Position numbers and translations under genes: made by a program. Positions 1 through 11,351 of a DNA stretch of 64,000 nucleotides are shown here, in pieces. Position 1 is the first letter of the stretch. Each line of letters opens with the position of its first letter. Source of the DNA: Adiantum capillus-veneris (taxonomy: Eukaryota > Streptophyta > Polypodiopsida > Polypodiales > Pteridaceae); assembly GCA_014529385.2 (NCBI GenBank), contig CM043963.1, forward strand, positions 96,166,912 through 96,230,911. The letters are read 5' to 3'. The notes under the pieces are model-generated. The model saw only the letters and a program-made list of their open reading frames with translations, was not told the DNA's origin and searched no databases.

Positions 1-456
1 AGCTTTGGTACGCAAAGCTCTGCCTTCAACCTGATTAGTAAGATCTTCTCTGGCAAGAACAATATACCTCATCTGCCACACTCCTATTGGCATTGTAATT
101 AGGTCCACCACCCACTTGTAATGCATAGCCATTGGATAGGTGGGATGCAATCCACCTCTATGTCGCACATTAGAGTATTGTTGAAATTTTAAGCATGATT
201 CCACAAATTGAACCACATCTTTGTACATACCTCTCCACCAATACCGGTCTTTAATCTTAACAAAGGTTGCCCAGACTCCTCTGTGTCCAGCCCATAGACT
301 TTCATGAAACTCTTTAATCACCTGTTGTTGGGTTGCTTTGTCGCAAATAATTCGTTGTGGTACCCCTCCTGGGCGCTTCGGTTGCTTCCATAAATGTCCA
401 TCTTTCAGGAAATATCCATAGGCCTTTCTCCTGATCTTCTTGAATTTTTTATCAGT
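1..456 (-). pseudogene. Ty3 integrase N-terminal part, truncated by window edge
   Basis: The minus frame is open from about position 456 to 1. It follows directly, in the same frame, the TGA that ends the RNase H frame at 457-459, so it is the continuation of pol beyond an internal stop. It shows the integrase zinc-domain histidines (EFHESLWAGHRGVW), the conserved RYWWRGMYKDV block, and then VVDLITMP, which carries the first catalytic Asp. The cysteine pair of the HHCC finger is damaged: the expected C-x2-C reads CLKF. The core continues as YIVLAREDLTNQVEGRAL before the edge. There is no initiating Met, as expected for a polyprotein part. Confidence 0.75.
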
Positions 457-1299
457 TCATCCTTCTTGTCTAGTGAGAGTACTTAGGTAGTGGCCAATCA
501 TAAGCCACTCTCCATCATAAAACTCTTCAGAAAAGACCTCAAAAACATGAGCAATATTTCCACAGTTGGCATGTAGATAAGAAGACGTGTAGAACTTCAA
601 GCCAACATCATCACTCGTGGTCAGTATCTCTTCTTCACCTTCAAACCTAGCTCTTGATAATATATCTGCAACAAGGTTATCTCGACCTGCAATATGACAA
701 AATTCAGGGTTAAGAGACTTAATATAGGCTATCCATCGTACCATGGCAATATCCGGAGTAGAGCAGTTTGCAATCATCCCTATCAAGGGCAAGCAATTTG
801 TCTCTACCACAACAAAAGCTCTAATAAAGTATTCTTTATCGGTTCTTAGAGCAGTAGCAACACCCCAAAGTTCCCTCTTAACCTGTGGATATCCTCGTTG
901 ATGAGCATTGAGCACCTTGGCTCCAAATCTCACTGCATACCTCTATCCTTCAGCATCATCTTGACCTATAGCCCATCCAATACCTGTTGGACTAGTGTCA
1001 ACAGTTAAAATAACTGGCCTCTCGTATTTATAATCAACTTTCCTCAAGGTCGAAGCCTCAAGAAACATCTTCTTTAATTTCCTGATAGCTTGTGTGTGAA
1101 CTTCCTCCCAAACAAACCTTCTACCTTTTCGTAGCAATTGATACACCACCTCTGCAACATGAGCAAAGTGGGAATACACACGCACCCAAAAATTGACGAA
1201 CCTCAATAACCGAAGAACATGTTTCCTTCATCTTTTGGATAGCTTCGACTTTTGCTGGACTTGGCCTTCTTCCTTTAGAATTTCACATATGTCCCACAA
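457..1299 (-). pseudogene. Ty3 RT connection and RNase H domain
   Basis: Two overlapping minus frames (943-1206 and 457-933) together give the RT thumb/connection and RNase H. The first holds VDTSPTGIGWAIGQ with the first catalytic Asp; the second holds KRELWGVATALR with the Glu and NLVADILSR with the terminal Asp. The third acidic position reads VVETNCLPLIG, where an Asp is usual, so the site appears mutated to Asn. A stop lies between the two pieces near 940 and another at 457-459 before the integrase. The 1207-1299 stretch carries weaker RT-thumb similarity in a further frame. Confidence 0.75.
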
Positions 1300-2097
1300 T
1301 TAAGACCTCCTTAGCACCAAAAGTTGATTTTTTGACCTAAAAGTGTTAACTTCTTCAAGCTTCAATAATAGAGCATCACAGTCCGCAATATGTTGGGCAA
1401 CAAACTGTCGGCACCCCCTCTGGTCTTTTTTTTCATCTTTTGAGCCTTCTCCATAGCCCTTAATTGGTAGATCATCAATGAAAGGCATAGTTACATGTGG
1501 GATAAAGTCCCTTAATACCTTATTCATGCCGTTCATCATATGAGCTACTGAATTAGTAGCACCCTGTGGTGGCAGAGTGCACATCCTTACCAAACCAAGA
1601 GGAGTAGGCATCGTAGTAAGATCCCTTCTCTCCAAAGCTAACTGGAATTGATCATATCCTGAATAAAGATCACCCATGGAGTAAATAGATCTAACTGCAA
1701 AGGCCTCAGCAAATTCATCCACAATTGGGCCAGTACCCACATTGCGGATTGTTACCTTGTTAACAGGCTGCATATCCTGTATAAACCTTAAAGTACCATT
1801 TTTCTTCGGAATAGTAAACCATCGACTAGAATATGGTGCACAGGATGGCTCCAAAATTCCCATTTTGAATCTTTTCATTAAGCAAATTGATAAGCTTTGG
1901 CAAGTGAGCTTTAGGAGCTGGAATAGGACACAAGATCCATGGCATGTGTGGAACAGTGAAAATAACCATAGGTGAAACAACACTTGGATCCACACACCCA
2001 ATCTCACTTGGCTCAAAATCGAAAGCTTTACCATGTTTTTCGAGCATACCTTGAAAACATTTGATCTTCTCTTCATTGAGGAAACCATCTTCTCCAA
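1300..2097 (-). pseudogene. Ty3 reverse transcriptase domain
   Basis: The main frame contains RWFTIPKKNGTLRFIQDMQ, the SMGDLYSGYDQFQL block with the first catalytic Asp, the LPPQGATNS block, and MPFIDDLPIKG where the catalytic pair DD replaces the commoner YxDD context. The N-terminal RT part (HGKAFDFEPSEIGCVDPS, then PIPAPKAHLPKLINLL) lies in another frame at about 1860-2047, so a frameshift falls near 1860-1870. The FIDD-x2-IKG form and the ATNSVAHMM context are atypical for plant Ty3 elements. Confidence 0.85.
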
Positions 2098-2104
2098 CCT
2101 TCAG

Positions 2105-3314
2105 CTATTGCAATGTCTCCTTAGTAAACTTATGCCCTATGTTCTTTGGATTCCTGAGTATAGGTTGTCGAGAAGCCTCTTTGATCGTCCCATCACTTCC
2201 TTCTGGCAGCGGTGTAGCCACTGGCCTCACTTTCTTTGCAACAGTCTTGTATTTTGTCTCTACCTGTGCTTCAACAGTTTCACCTGAATCATCTTCAATA
2301 TGCATAAGTGATTCATATAAACTTAACTCATCATACATGTCCATTGAATGGACCTTGACCACTTTAGTTCCGCTTTGTAACTTGTTTTGCCTTATCTCCT
2401 CAAGCTCTGACATAGTATCTACATAAAACACCTCTTCAAAGATTCCTGAAATCACATCATCTGATTCAAGCACATCACAACCCTGCAATTCACTTTGGAT
2501 ACCTGAAACATACTATTTTTCCCACTTTGGCAAATCATTAAATTTTTTGAAAGATACTGAACCTTCAAATGTTAACCCCAAAAACATTGAAGAGAAAGCT
2601 TCTCTTTGCGAGAACTTCTCCTCACTTGTACAACCATAGTCCCGCTTTATAATGGCACTCCAAGAAAATCATGTGCAAACCTGTGCTCCTAAATTCCTTG
2701 CATATCTTCGGCATTGGATGATCACGTAGACTATCCTTGTTCCTGGCACGGTCAACCCATACAGTCAAAAATTGAACTGCTTTCTTACCATCTCGGCTTC
2801 GAACCCTAGCATAGGCCGAGCCATCATCCAGCACTTAGGTTTCCATTCGCACAGCTGTAATGTAGGGTTGCCCCAGAATTAATGGATAAGAGGAATGTTC
2901 CTGTATCAAGAAATTTTGCTCATCACAAACATCCCCTATAGTTACCTTAACATTGGCACAAGCACCATAGAGGTCACCTGGAAGCATATTGGCATCTAGA
3001 ATCCTCTAACCATGGTCCACATCAATAGGCCATTTCCCCTTTTTGTGCAAGGTTTTAGCCATCAAATTGATCTCCGATCCATGATCTATGAGTGCTAAGA
3101 CCAATTCTTCAATGTCACCAAGCTTCACAACAGTTTCCATTGTTGCTCTTGCCCAATGAGTCCTTGAAAAGTGACTCCTTGGTATACTTTCACTATCTTC
3201 ATCTTTATTGAAATGAACATGTCTTACCTCTAGTACAGTTGGATTTGACACCACCACAGACCTCGACTCTTCTTCTTCTTCAAGATCTGCCAAATACTCT
3301 TCATAGTCATCCAA
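2105..3314 (-). pseudogene. Ty3 aspartic protease and linker to RT
   Basis: The frame at 3006-3314 ends with LALIDHGSEINLM, a retropepsin-type active site in which the usual D-S/T-G reads DHG. The chain continues through 2835-3005 and 2622-2834 with ILGQPYIT-like and DDGSAYARVRSRDGKKAVQF segments typical of the protease C-terminus in this lineage. The piece at 2105-2488 is an acidic linker ending in YKTVAKKVRPVATPLPEGSD, which normally leads into RT. Stops and frame changes separate the pieces. No activity is expected. Confidence 0.7.
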
Positions 3315-3362
3315 AATTGCTTCAATGTGGTGAACTGCCTGGCTCTTAACTATCTCCGGCTC

Positions 3363-4137
3363 CTATTCACTTGGTATCTGCCGCTTTCTTTTGATGATGT
3401 CAATTATGTCCTCGTGAAACTCACGTTTGGCAATGCCCAAAATATCACCCAATGTGAGCTCCACTTTGCTATTCAGAATGCACTCTTCAAAAACTTTCTT
3501 TAAATCTGTAGCTAATTCAATGTCAAATTTAAGCTTATATGAGGGTCCCCTAGGTTTACCTTGGTTTTTGTCCTTGGGTGCATCCTCCATCATCACTTCA
3601 GGAGCGGGCTTACGAGGAGGACCTTCTTCTTGCTTACTGTTGAATCTCGTTGTCCTTTTTGATGTCCCAGGAACTTCTTCATCTCTTTTCCGCTTTTCCT
3701 CCACCATAGACTCATTAGCTTGAGACTTCGCAATGAATGCATACACCGAGAGGGAATCCACTGGATCAGTCCACCCTGTGGTTTCTCGAATTGAATTCCC
3801 TATTTACCGCAGCTTCCCATAAGTTACCTACCATGTTTCTGTTGTCTTCAAAACATAAGGCCACAATTTACCCTTGGTACCTACACCATCATCATCACCC
3901 TTCCCGCAGACTTGCAGCCCATATGTAGCTGCTTCCACAAGAGCAACATTATGTTGAATCTCTTCAACTATCTTTTTCATGCCGCCCCTACTGAAGTTCA
4001 GGTGGAGCATCTCACCTATTTCCCTAAGGTGTATCTTCTTGTACTTCCAGAACACCACGTTCCTTTTATAAGCTTCGTCAAATTCATCACATTCTTTAAC
4101 GTATTTGTGATCTTCACTATCACACCACATGCATTGG
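3363..4137 (-). pseudogene. Ty3 gag C-terminus with zinc knuckle
   Basis: The frame at 3828-4137 reads CMWCDSEDHKYVKEC (C-x2-C-x4-H-x5-C), a retroviral-type zinc knuckle used by nucleocapsid to bind RNA. It is followed by a basic/acidic region. The frame at 3363-3761 is lysine-rich and ends in SKVELTLGDILGIAKREFHEDI-like sequence, a conserved block preceding the protease in this lineage. A stop at about 3827 and a frame change separate the two. Confidence 0.65.
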
Positions 4138-4939
4138 TCCCAGCCTTTGCATAGTGGTTGCTGTCTCCTTTGCAGTTAGCCCTTCAAATTTAACAACTTT
4201 AAAATTCAAATTTAATTCTTGAATACCTTTCACAAATTCGTCAAGAACTGGCTCCTCCACTCTGGGTATTGCTGAGGTTGTTTTCTCTTTAAATTCCTCT
4301 TCCGCAACATCCATGATGTCAGCCACGATTAGCTTATCAAATCTCATCTGTCGTTTCACAATCATGTTGACTGCTTCAGTGACTACCTTCCAGTCGGATG
4401 TTAAGCCCAATTCTCCTATTGAATCCTCCAGCAACTGCACTAGACTCTTCTGAAGGTCGAGGATCAGCAGCCTAAATGAATAGCTCAACCTTCTGATCCT
4501 TCATTGAACGTTGTTCTGTCGAGGACAGTTGCTCGAATTTCTTCTCAAATTCCCGTAATAATTCTAGTGCAGATAGATTTTTTTTCTTCTTCTGCACCCA
4601 CTTCATAAAGATTTGCCTGGTTACTCTTTGTGAATCCTCAAGGAAGTATTCTCCTGAAGCACCTTCTTGAAATCCTGCCAATTTGGGCCTTGAACCGCCT
4701 GAATTTCTTTAATCCGGCTCCTAGTTTCGGCTTCGCAATTAGATGGAATCCTTCCACTGCATTTTGATCATCGATTCCATTCTCTTCCATTGCCTGCTCA
4801 TAGGTATTGCAAAATTTGTTAATATCCCGACCTTCAAATCGATGCAATTTCTCGGTAACTCTGTGCTGAGCTTTACGGATCTTCTCTTGCAAATTATACT
4901 GTTGTTGGGCAGTCTGTTGTTGTTGCATGTAAACAGCAA
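4120..4939 (-). pseudogene. Ty3 gag N-terminal and capsid-like region
   Basis: Three overlapping minus pieces (4638-4928, 4472-4681, 4120-4488) form a charged, helix-rich gag. The first begins with a Gln-rich MQQQQTAQQQ segment and contains HRFEGRDINKFCNTYEQAM, a capsid-like block. The next contains KWVQKKKKNLSALELLREFE, and the third VVTEAVNMIVKRQMRFDK. Frame changes at the junctions show decay. Position and order upstream of the zinc knuckle support gag. Confidence 0.6.
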
Positions 4940-5339
4940 GATGCTACATCATTTGTTGCATGCCTGCCTCTTGCGGTGTTGACATCTTTCTCCACACCAC
5001 TGCTCACCCTGGCTCGTTTCGTGTCCGGTTCACCAAGAACGTCGGGGGATAAGTATGCGAAAGGTGAGTCGGGAAGGCACCGGGCCCCTGGCTGTGAGAG
5101 GTGCGAGGAAAAGAGGTGCAACAGACACAATTAGCACAAATAGAGCAGACAAACAGTACGCTTTATACCAAAGAACCAACAATATCCATGATTAATCAAT
5201 CGTTAATGGAGATTTTTTATCATCTTCACGAAGGTTAACCTATCACAATCCAGGTGTTAAACAAGATGATTAGTAGGAACTGCCTTGGACTGACTTCTAC
5301 CTTCAATTCCAACGCCCTTGGTTGGTTTGATTCGATTTA

Positions 5340-5770
5340 AGGATGCTGGTTTATTTCGGATTAAACGGCTTGGGTGGCTTAGATAGCTTAGGTTTGGCTT
5401 AATGAGATTAAGGTTTAAGCTTGGCTTAAGGGTTTAGAGATCAGGCCTACCGGAGAGAAGAGGTTGAATCCCCAAAGAAGAGAGCTTTGGCTTGGCTTAA
5501 GGAGATAGATATTAGTCTTAGCTTAATTAAGGGCGAGATTAGGCTATGAGTTAGGAGCTTGAGATAGGTTTGAAAGCTTGGCTTGTCAAGCTTATGGAGC
5601 TTAGCATGGTTATGGATAAAGAAATCGATGAAAGAGCTTAGGATTATGAGGTTTTGAAGTAAATCCCGGCTAATGATTGCTTAAGCTTGACTAACGAGGA
5701 CATGGTTAGGCTAAGAGAGCTTTAGATTAATGCTACTGAGTTTTTGAAGCTTTGGCTTGGCTTCCCACTG
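5340..5770. repeat. GCTTGGCTTA-rich degenerate repeat region
   Basis: Variants of GCTTGGCTTA / GCTTAGGCTTA recur many times in about 430 bp, mixed with GAGCTTAG and TTAAGC. No long open frame matches known proteins. It lies upstream of the minus-strand gag and could be leader or LTR sequence of that element, but no LTR ends were found. The rest of 5131-5880 shows no gene. Confidence 0.5.
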
Positions 5771-6187
5771 AAGAGAGAGCGCTCCCCAAATGAATGAGGT
5801 GAGCCCCAAAAAAATCATACGAGTCTTCCAAGGAAAACCCCCCCCCTTTTCTTTTATACCCTTGCATGAGCTTTTCTTGCTAAAAGGGGCCTAGGCACCC
5901 ATTAGCAATGTCGCTAATGGGTACCCCCCCTGATGACGTGGTAGGCGATCCTGAGTTGCTCGAAAACCAGCACTCCTGGTGCTCAACACGAGCGCAAGGG
6001 TAGTTCCTGCAATATCCGCTTCTGTGGCGAGGGCGGCTGAGCGCCGTATAGGCCAATGCGAGCGTAAACTCCACTGCCTGCGCTGCCGTTTCGGCTTAGC
6101 TCGCCATGCCCTCTTTCCCTTCACACACAACGTCCCGTTTTTATTAAAAACGGTGGGCGGCCTTGGTTGGCTTGGGCAGGCATTAAA

Positions 6188-6740
6188 TTAGGCCTTTGGG
6201 TGGCCGGTCTTAAAGGGCGGCCAGCCTTTGGCTTTGCAAGGCACCATTTTGGTACACATTTCGATCGAGCATGGCATCTCATTCAGGCATACATGCCGGC
6301 CATGCAATGTTTTGCAACAAGTAAAAGGCTCCATGTTCGGTACACATGTTGGCCAAGGCAATGCCAAGAACAACATCTCACTTAAGCAGTCCCTGCCAAC
6401 AATCTCATCATGAATGTGCTTTCCTTTATCAATAGCTTCAATCACACTGCAAGCTTCCAAAATACCCATATACGCCACTCTGATACAATATCGGGCAAGG
6501 CATCGGTAAGCATAACACCTTCCCCCTAGCAGCCCCGTCGAGCAACCTCATCATGAAATTTGTTGCTTCTACTGTGTTCCAAACCCTGATTGTTGCTCAA
6601 AATTGCAAAATGGCACACCGATCGAGCCGACCAGACTGGTATAGAATTGGCCCCTGTGAATCTTTGTCGGCCAATATGTTGGCGATTGGGACTCCAATCA
6701 CTAATCTGAAAAGACCGATGCGCTCCACAAAGTGAGCACT
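6188..6740 (-). pseudogene. PPR-protein-like relic
   Basis: The minus strand encodes YMGILEACSVIEAIDKGKHI followed by HDEIVGRDCL. This matches the plant pentatricopeptide (PPR) repeat pattern in which an ILKAC block is followed by a KGKxIHDEI block. In a neighbouring frame the next helix ANMCTEHGAF resembles the usual VDMYAKCGA. A second FHDEVARRGC copy lies upstream at about 6520-6560. Stops and frame changes interrupt it, so it is a fragment rather than a gene. PPR proteins normally bind organellar RNA. Confidence 0.5.
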
Positions 6741-7561
6741 TCAGCCCGATGCATTCATTTCATTTTTGTCCCCTCATCTATAGCAGTTGCCCAATCAGGC
6801 ACGGATCTGCAATCAACTCTAACTTCAAGCTGCCATAACTTCTTATCTGTAGCTTTGATTGACGAGCCCTAAAGACAGGCACATAGAGACCTTCAAGTAC
6901 TTTAACTCTGATTAATCAAATCCCATCTATGACCACTTGAGGAATACTCACTGTTTAGCATTACCAAAACATCCTTTGGCCCTTAGAGCCCCATCTAGTA
7001 CACTTTTAGCTTAAAAATTGGCTTGTTATCAAGCCCTTATAACTGTTGAATAATTATGTAGGATTCAAATACACCTGATTGGCATTCCTTTGCTCATTTT
7101 CTTGTCATGGAAGCGGAGCGGCACGACAACGCCATGCAATGAATCATTCACAATTGCATGAGAAGGTCATTTATCAATGTATTTATCTTTGCATCAAGAA
7201 AAGTATATATGGCCATAATCGTTCAACCACGTTTGTAGTGTCCACATTCCCATGTGAAAATAGACACCCCAAATTTGGCCACCTTCACCACGTGCATGTG
7301 CTATTGCACCATCCATTTGTCACCTAACACTGGATATTTTCAAGTGTTGAATATGTATGCAACAACTATCTATATCCTAAATCATAAATCTCCTCAATTG
7401 GCGCTTGCATTAGATTTGATAAGCTATTATAGACATCATCTTGCTTGTACTTAGGGACCTATGAAATCAATTGGACATGGCGTTTATTAACATTGATGGC
7501 AGTTGTTGAAACACCAAAGGAACAAAAATCTATGTAGCAAATGCATCCTTAAGTGAAAAAG
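6741..7561. other. No gene recognised
   Basis: I see no coding similarity, RNA gene or clear repeat here. The stretch ends abruptly where the truncated 5' LTR of the next element begins. Confidence 0.5.
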
Positions 7562-8082
7562 GATGCTAGGGCTGTACTAGAGGTGAGAACCTAGCCCAAG
7601 CTTGAAGTGCTTAAGGGCCAAGCTTGTGGTGGGAACTGGGCCCAGGCTTGAGGGGCTTGAGGTTTCAACAGTCAAATATCTAATCCCTACAAGAATGGGG
7701 CGAGCCCTACATGAGGGGGGATGAGAGAGAATACACACACACTCACACAAGGCATGCCTAGTACAAAGAAAGCAAAGAGGACCCTTGTCAAGTTCCCCCT
7801 CATGGTGCCCTCATGGTGTGCCTAAAGCCTATTGGTTGCCCACCCAAGGGGTCCAATGATAATTTAGGAGAATTAATTAATTGTATTTGCATTTATCAAG
7901 TCCTCTCTCTCAAAGGGGAAAGGGGGACACTTGTCCCAAGGCTACCCTTGCTACTTGTAATACCTCGTGCTTGTGATTGGCTAGGCTTGGAGGGGTCGAA
8001 TGAGCTTCAAGCATGAACTACAAGGGGGGGTCGACCAAAGCAAGCTAGGGGGTTGCTTAGGGGGTATACTCTCCCACACACA

Positions 8083-8155
<73 letters not shown>

Positions 8156-8823
8156 TGCAATGTGCAAAGTGCAAGAGCTCCCTCTCCTTCTCCAATCAAG
8201 TAGAGGTTGAGAGCCTACACCAACACTCTTGGCTATGGAGTGCAAATCCAACCAGGAGCCATGCTTCAATGCTTAATCTTTCCATCTTGTCCATCTTCAT
8301 TATGATACTATGTATGCTAACAAGAAGAGTTATCATAAGTGAGGAACTAATTCTTTCTCCTGTAAAATGTTTCTTCTTCCTCTTCCCTACCCCCATTCCC
8401 TGCTAGCTCTCTCCACCTTCAAAGGTGTTTGAGGTCTTGGGACTAAGGCTTGGGATAGTTAAATATTTCTTCAAATTTTATGTTATTCTTGTGATGCATG
8501 AAGCTTTCCATCTTCATTATGTCACCTAGGTCACAAGGAACACAAAGATTGTATTGTAACAAGTCTCTCTTAATGGGAGAAATCATAATACAAATGCCTA
8601 TTGGAGGGGGGACCGGCTCCACATAAATCCGGTCCTCAATTGTTGTCATGTTTTCTAAATTCTCTCTCTCTTGCAAAAGTATTGTTTATGCCAAGTTAAC
8701 TAATTGCTTTGATTATGTTGCTATCTTCAATTATGTTCACCCGCTATGCTCACAAAGTAATGTCTCAAAAGTACTCTCATTAATTTCCGCTACTCTCAGG
8801 TTAAATAAGCCAATTCCATTACA
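7562..8823 (+). repeat. 5' LTR of chromovirus (5'-truncated)
   Basis: Closely similar to 14737-15956. The shared sequence starts at GATGCTAGGGCTGTACT and ends at ATTCCATTACA. The left end lacks the TGTCATAAAATC start seen in the right copy, so it is truncated or rearranged. It contains a (CT)n tract at 8085-8151 that the right LTR lacks. Confidence 0.85.
8085..8151. repeat. (CT)n microsatellite, about 33 units
   Basis: Uninterrupted CT dinucleotides inside the chromovirus 5' LTR. The aligned place in the 3' LTR (near 15257-15275) holds only a few CA/CT units. Confidence 0.97.
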
Positions 8824-8824
8824 T

Positions 8825-8836
8825 TGGTATCAGAGC
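8825..8836 (+). other. Primer-binding site (initiator tRNA-Met type)
   Basis: TGGTATCAGAGC one base after the LTR end. This is the common plant primer-binding site complementary to the 3' end of initiator tRNA-Met and marks the start of minus-strand DNA synthesis. Confidence 0.9.
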
Positions 8837-9239
8837 ATTTGGTTTCTCTTTTCTTGCTTAATAAGAGAGGTCCTTAAGTAGCCTAAAAATGGTTTATTTT
8901 GTTAATTATATTAGGGTAAGTGGAACTGGGATCAATTATCGGTTTTGTTGAGCCCACTATGTGGCATATGGTACACACCTCGGGACCTTTGGACTTAATA
9001 ATGGAGTATTTTTAGACTTGCCTACGGCTTTACCATTATTGAGCCATAAGAAGTCCAAAAGGAGCTATCCCTTGGCAACTCTGCTATGTTAGACCTACTC
9101 CACTACTCTCTATAATTAACCACTTCGAGCCGCGGGTGTAGATACTTAAGAGCCGATTTTCAACTTGGCTAAGAGGAGTGGCAACTAAGGTTTTGGATTT
9201 CTAAAGCATACACTAAGTACATACATAAATTTTGTTAAC

Positions 9240-10801
9240 ATGGCTGACAATAATCAAGCGAGTAGAATGAACATTGATAGCTTTGATTTTGCACATGAAG
9301 GTGCTAATGATGATGCCCCCATGTTTGTGAATTATCTCCTCACTAGGTTGCAGCAAGCTATGGGCAACCCTGCTTTGCAAGCCAAAGTTACTCAGTAGCT
9401 TCGTGCTTATGGGATTTCCTTCCTCTCCAAGAGGAGAGAGAGCTTAGGAGGCCTCTTGAAGAGACCCCCAAAAGAAGGTTCTCTCCCATTCAAGAGAACG
9501 AATCCAAAGAGCAAGAAATCAATGAAACATTAAGTTCCTCTAAAGATGTGGCTCCACAAAAACGGCGGTCTAGATGATCTCCCACTCCTCCCAAGAGGAA
9601 AAGATCAACACACAGTCCTCCTCGTCATTCTGAAAGGGAAGAGAGGAAACAAAGGAAGAAAAGGGATAGAAAGAGGTCACCCTCTTCTCCTTCTTCTTCA
9701 CCCTTCTCAACTTCCGAAAAAATCTATGGCTATTCTCCTAGAGAATACAAGAGGGGAGGACATCGCAAATCATTCCCTGCATGGTGAAGGTCACAAAAGC
9801 TAAAGAAGTTCAAGGAAAGAGGAAAGAGTATCTCTTTTCTCGCCTATGATGGCACCTTTGGTGCTACCGACAAAGTATTGGCCTTCATCCAGTAATTTGA
9901 TGCGGCCTTTGGAGACGAGGGCTTTACAGAGTCCTCCAATCTATGTCATGTAGCTATGCACTTTCAAAAATCAGCTCATCAATGGTGGGCTAGCCTTCGT
10001 GGCAATGGAGAAGCCCCAAAGACATGGAAAACTCTACGAGTTTCCATCATGAAGCAATTCCTTGCAAGCGATGCAAAGGACAAAGTGCTTTCCAAATGGT
10101 GCAACTTGAAGATTCTCTCTCATGAGTCTATCCACAAGCATGTAGACAAGCTTTTGGATTTACATTTCAAGGCTACCGTCTTTCAAAAGATAGACTTTGT
10201 CGAGCAAAGGCAGAAATTCTATGTGGGATTACCTAAAGAGATGGCCGAATACACCAACTCTCAACGGCCAGGTACTATTAGCAAAGTAATCCATCACACC
10301 ATGGTTTCTTCATGCATCAATTTCCATCAAGGGGCTAGAATGAATGTCAATCCCATGGAAAACAAAGACAAAAATGATGCAAGGGTGAAAACCAATGTTC
10401 AAAATTCTTCCCAAGGCACTTCCAACAACAAAAACAACAATCAGTCCAAGAAGAAGGGAGTTTACAAATGCAAAAACAAACTCTCTCCTGAAAAGCTTGA
10501 AGCTTTTTGCAAGGACCATAAGTGTTTCAACTGTGGGGAGCAAAGATGTGGCTATCGTTCATGCCCCCAGAAGAATGCTGGCAATGAGACTCCTAGGGCT
10601 TCCACCATCGAAGCTCCAAAAGAGGATGCTCATTGCAAAGGATCATCACTTTCCTATGCTTGGGGAAAGGTAAGAGAGCATGATGCCTTCATCTTGTTTG
10701 ACCGTGTCTCTACTCACAACTTCATATCAACGGAGTTGGCCCCCAAGTTGGGCATTCAAGATTTTGAGATGGGAGATATGGTAACGGCGCGGTTGACATA
10801 G
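9240..10801 (+). pseudogene. Chromovirus gag with mutated zinc knuckle, into protease
   Basis: Gag starts with MADNNQASRMNIDSFDF at 9240 and meets an in-frame stop near 9396. Coding continues through a Ser/Arg-rich segment at 9546-9800 in shifted frames. The long frame at 9956-10801 has the capsid-like blocks SAHQWWASLRGNG and KWCNLKILSHESIHKHVDKL. The zinc knuckle reads CFNCGEQRCGYRSC; the His expected after GEQG is lost, so the C-x2-C-x4-H-x4-C ligand set is incomplete. The end enters the protease with ILFDRVSTHNFIS, where the active-site D-x-G-S/T has Val for Gly. Confidence 0.8.
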
Positions 10802-10833
10802 CTTTCAAGGGACAACAAGCCTCCATTACTCCC

Positions 10834-11337
10834 TTGATTGGGAAGTTGAGGCTTCATTTCCAAAGCTATGTCTACAAAGAAGACTTTTTCATCTCTCCTC
10901 TCCAACATGAGGATGCTATCATAGGGGCGCCATGGTTTGATCACATGGCTTCCAATATGAAGTTCCCTGAAAGGAGAATCTATTTCGCCTACAGGGGAAA
11001 GAACATGCATATAGATGCTAGTGAGTGTGGTCGCACTATTCCACCTGTAAATCCTACTCCTTTTCATAAGTCAATGAGGAGCTCAGTTTCAACGTACATG
11101 ATTTTTGTCAAAGAGTCTCTAAAAGATCCTGATGTTTCATCAAATGTAAATGGTAGGAATCAAGAAGAGTTAGACTTGTCTAATTTTCTAAAAGGATTCC
11201 AAGATGTGTTCATCGATGATATCCCTATGGACTTACCTCCAAAACAAGGAGATGATGACCATCGCACTGAGCTTCTTCCAGGAAGCTCAACAGGCCTCCT
11301 TATCGAGTCTCACAACCTCAACAAGAGGAGATCATGA
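10834..11337 (+). pseudogene. Chromovirus protease C-terminus and RT linker
   Basis: This frame continues from the protease active site after a stop at 10799-10801. It contains PLQHEDAIIGAPWFDHM, matching the second half of the Ty3 retropepsin region where ILG-W/xxPW motifs occur, then an acidic linker with FLKGFQDVFIDDIPMDLPP, the usual lead-in to RT. It ends at a TGA shortly before the RT frame at 11352. Confidence 0.7.
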
Positions 11338-11351
11338 GGCAAGTATAGGAA

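Larger units (their letters stand above)
1..5130 (-). mobile_element. Ty3/gypsy LTR retrotransposon relic, 3' end off-window
   Basis: On the minus strand the order is gag, zinc knuckle, aspartic protease, reverse transcriptase, RNase H and integrase, the Ty3/gypsy order. Every module is split by stops or frameshifts, so the copy is dead. The integrase reading frame runs off the left window edge, so the 3' LTR is not visible. I could not define a 5' LTR. Several motifs (protease GSEINLM, RT FIDDLPIKG, RNase H ending in ADILSR, knuckle CMWCDSEDH) differ from the usual plant chromovirus or Tat motifs and recall a lineage I know mainly from fungi; that affinity is from memory. Confidence 0.85.

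Noticed and set aside
8000-8203. Open frames rich in Ser-Leu or Arg-Glu across CT/GA tracts (also near 27289, 41000, 43467, 54200)
   Set aside because: They are translations of dinucleotide microsatellites with no conserved flanking protein.
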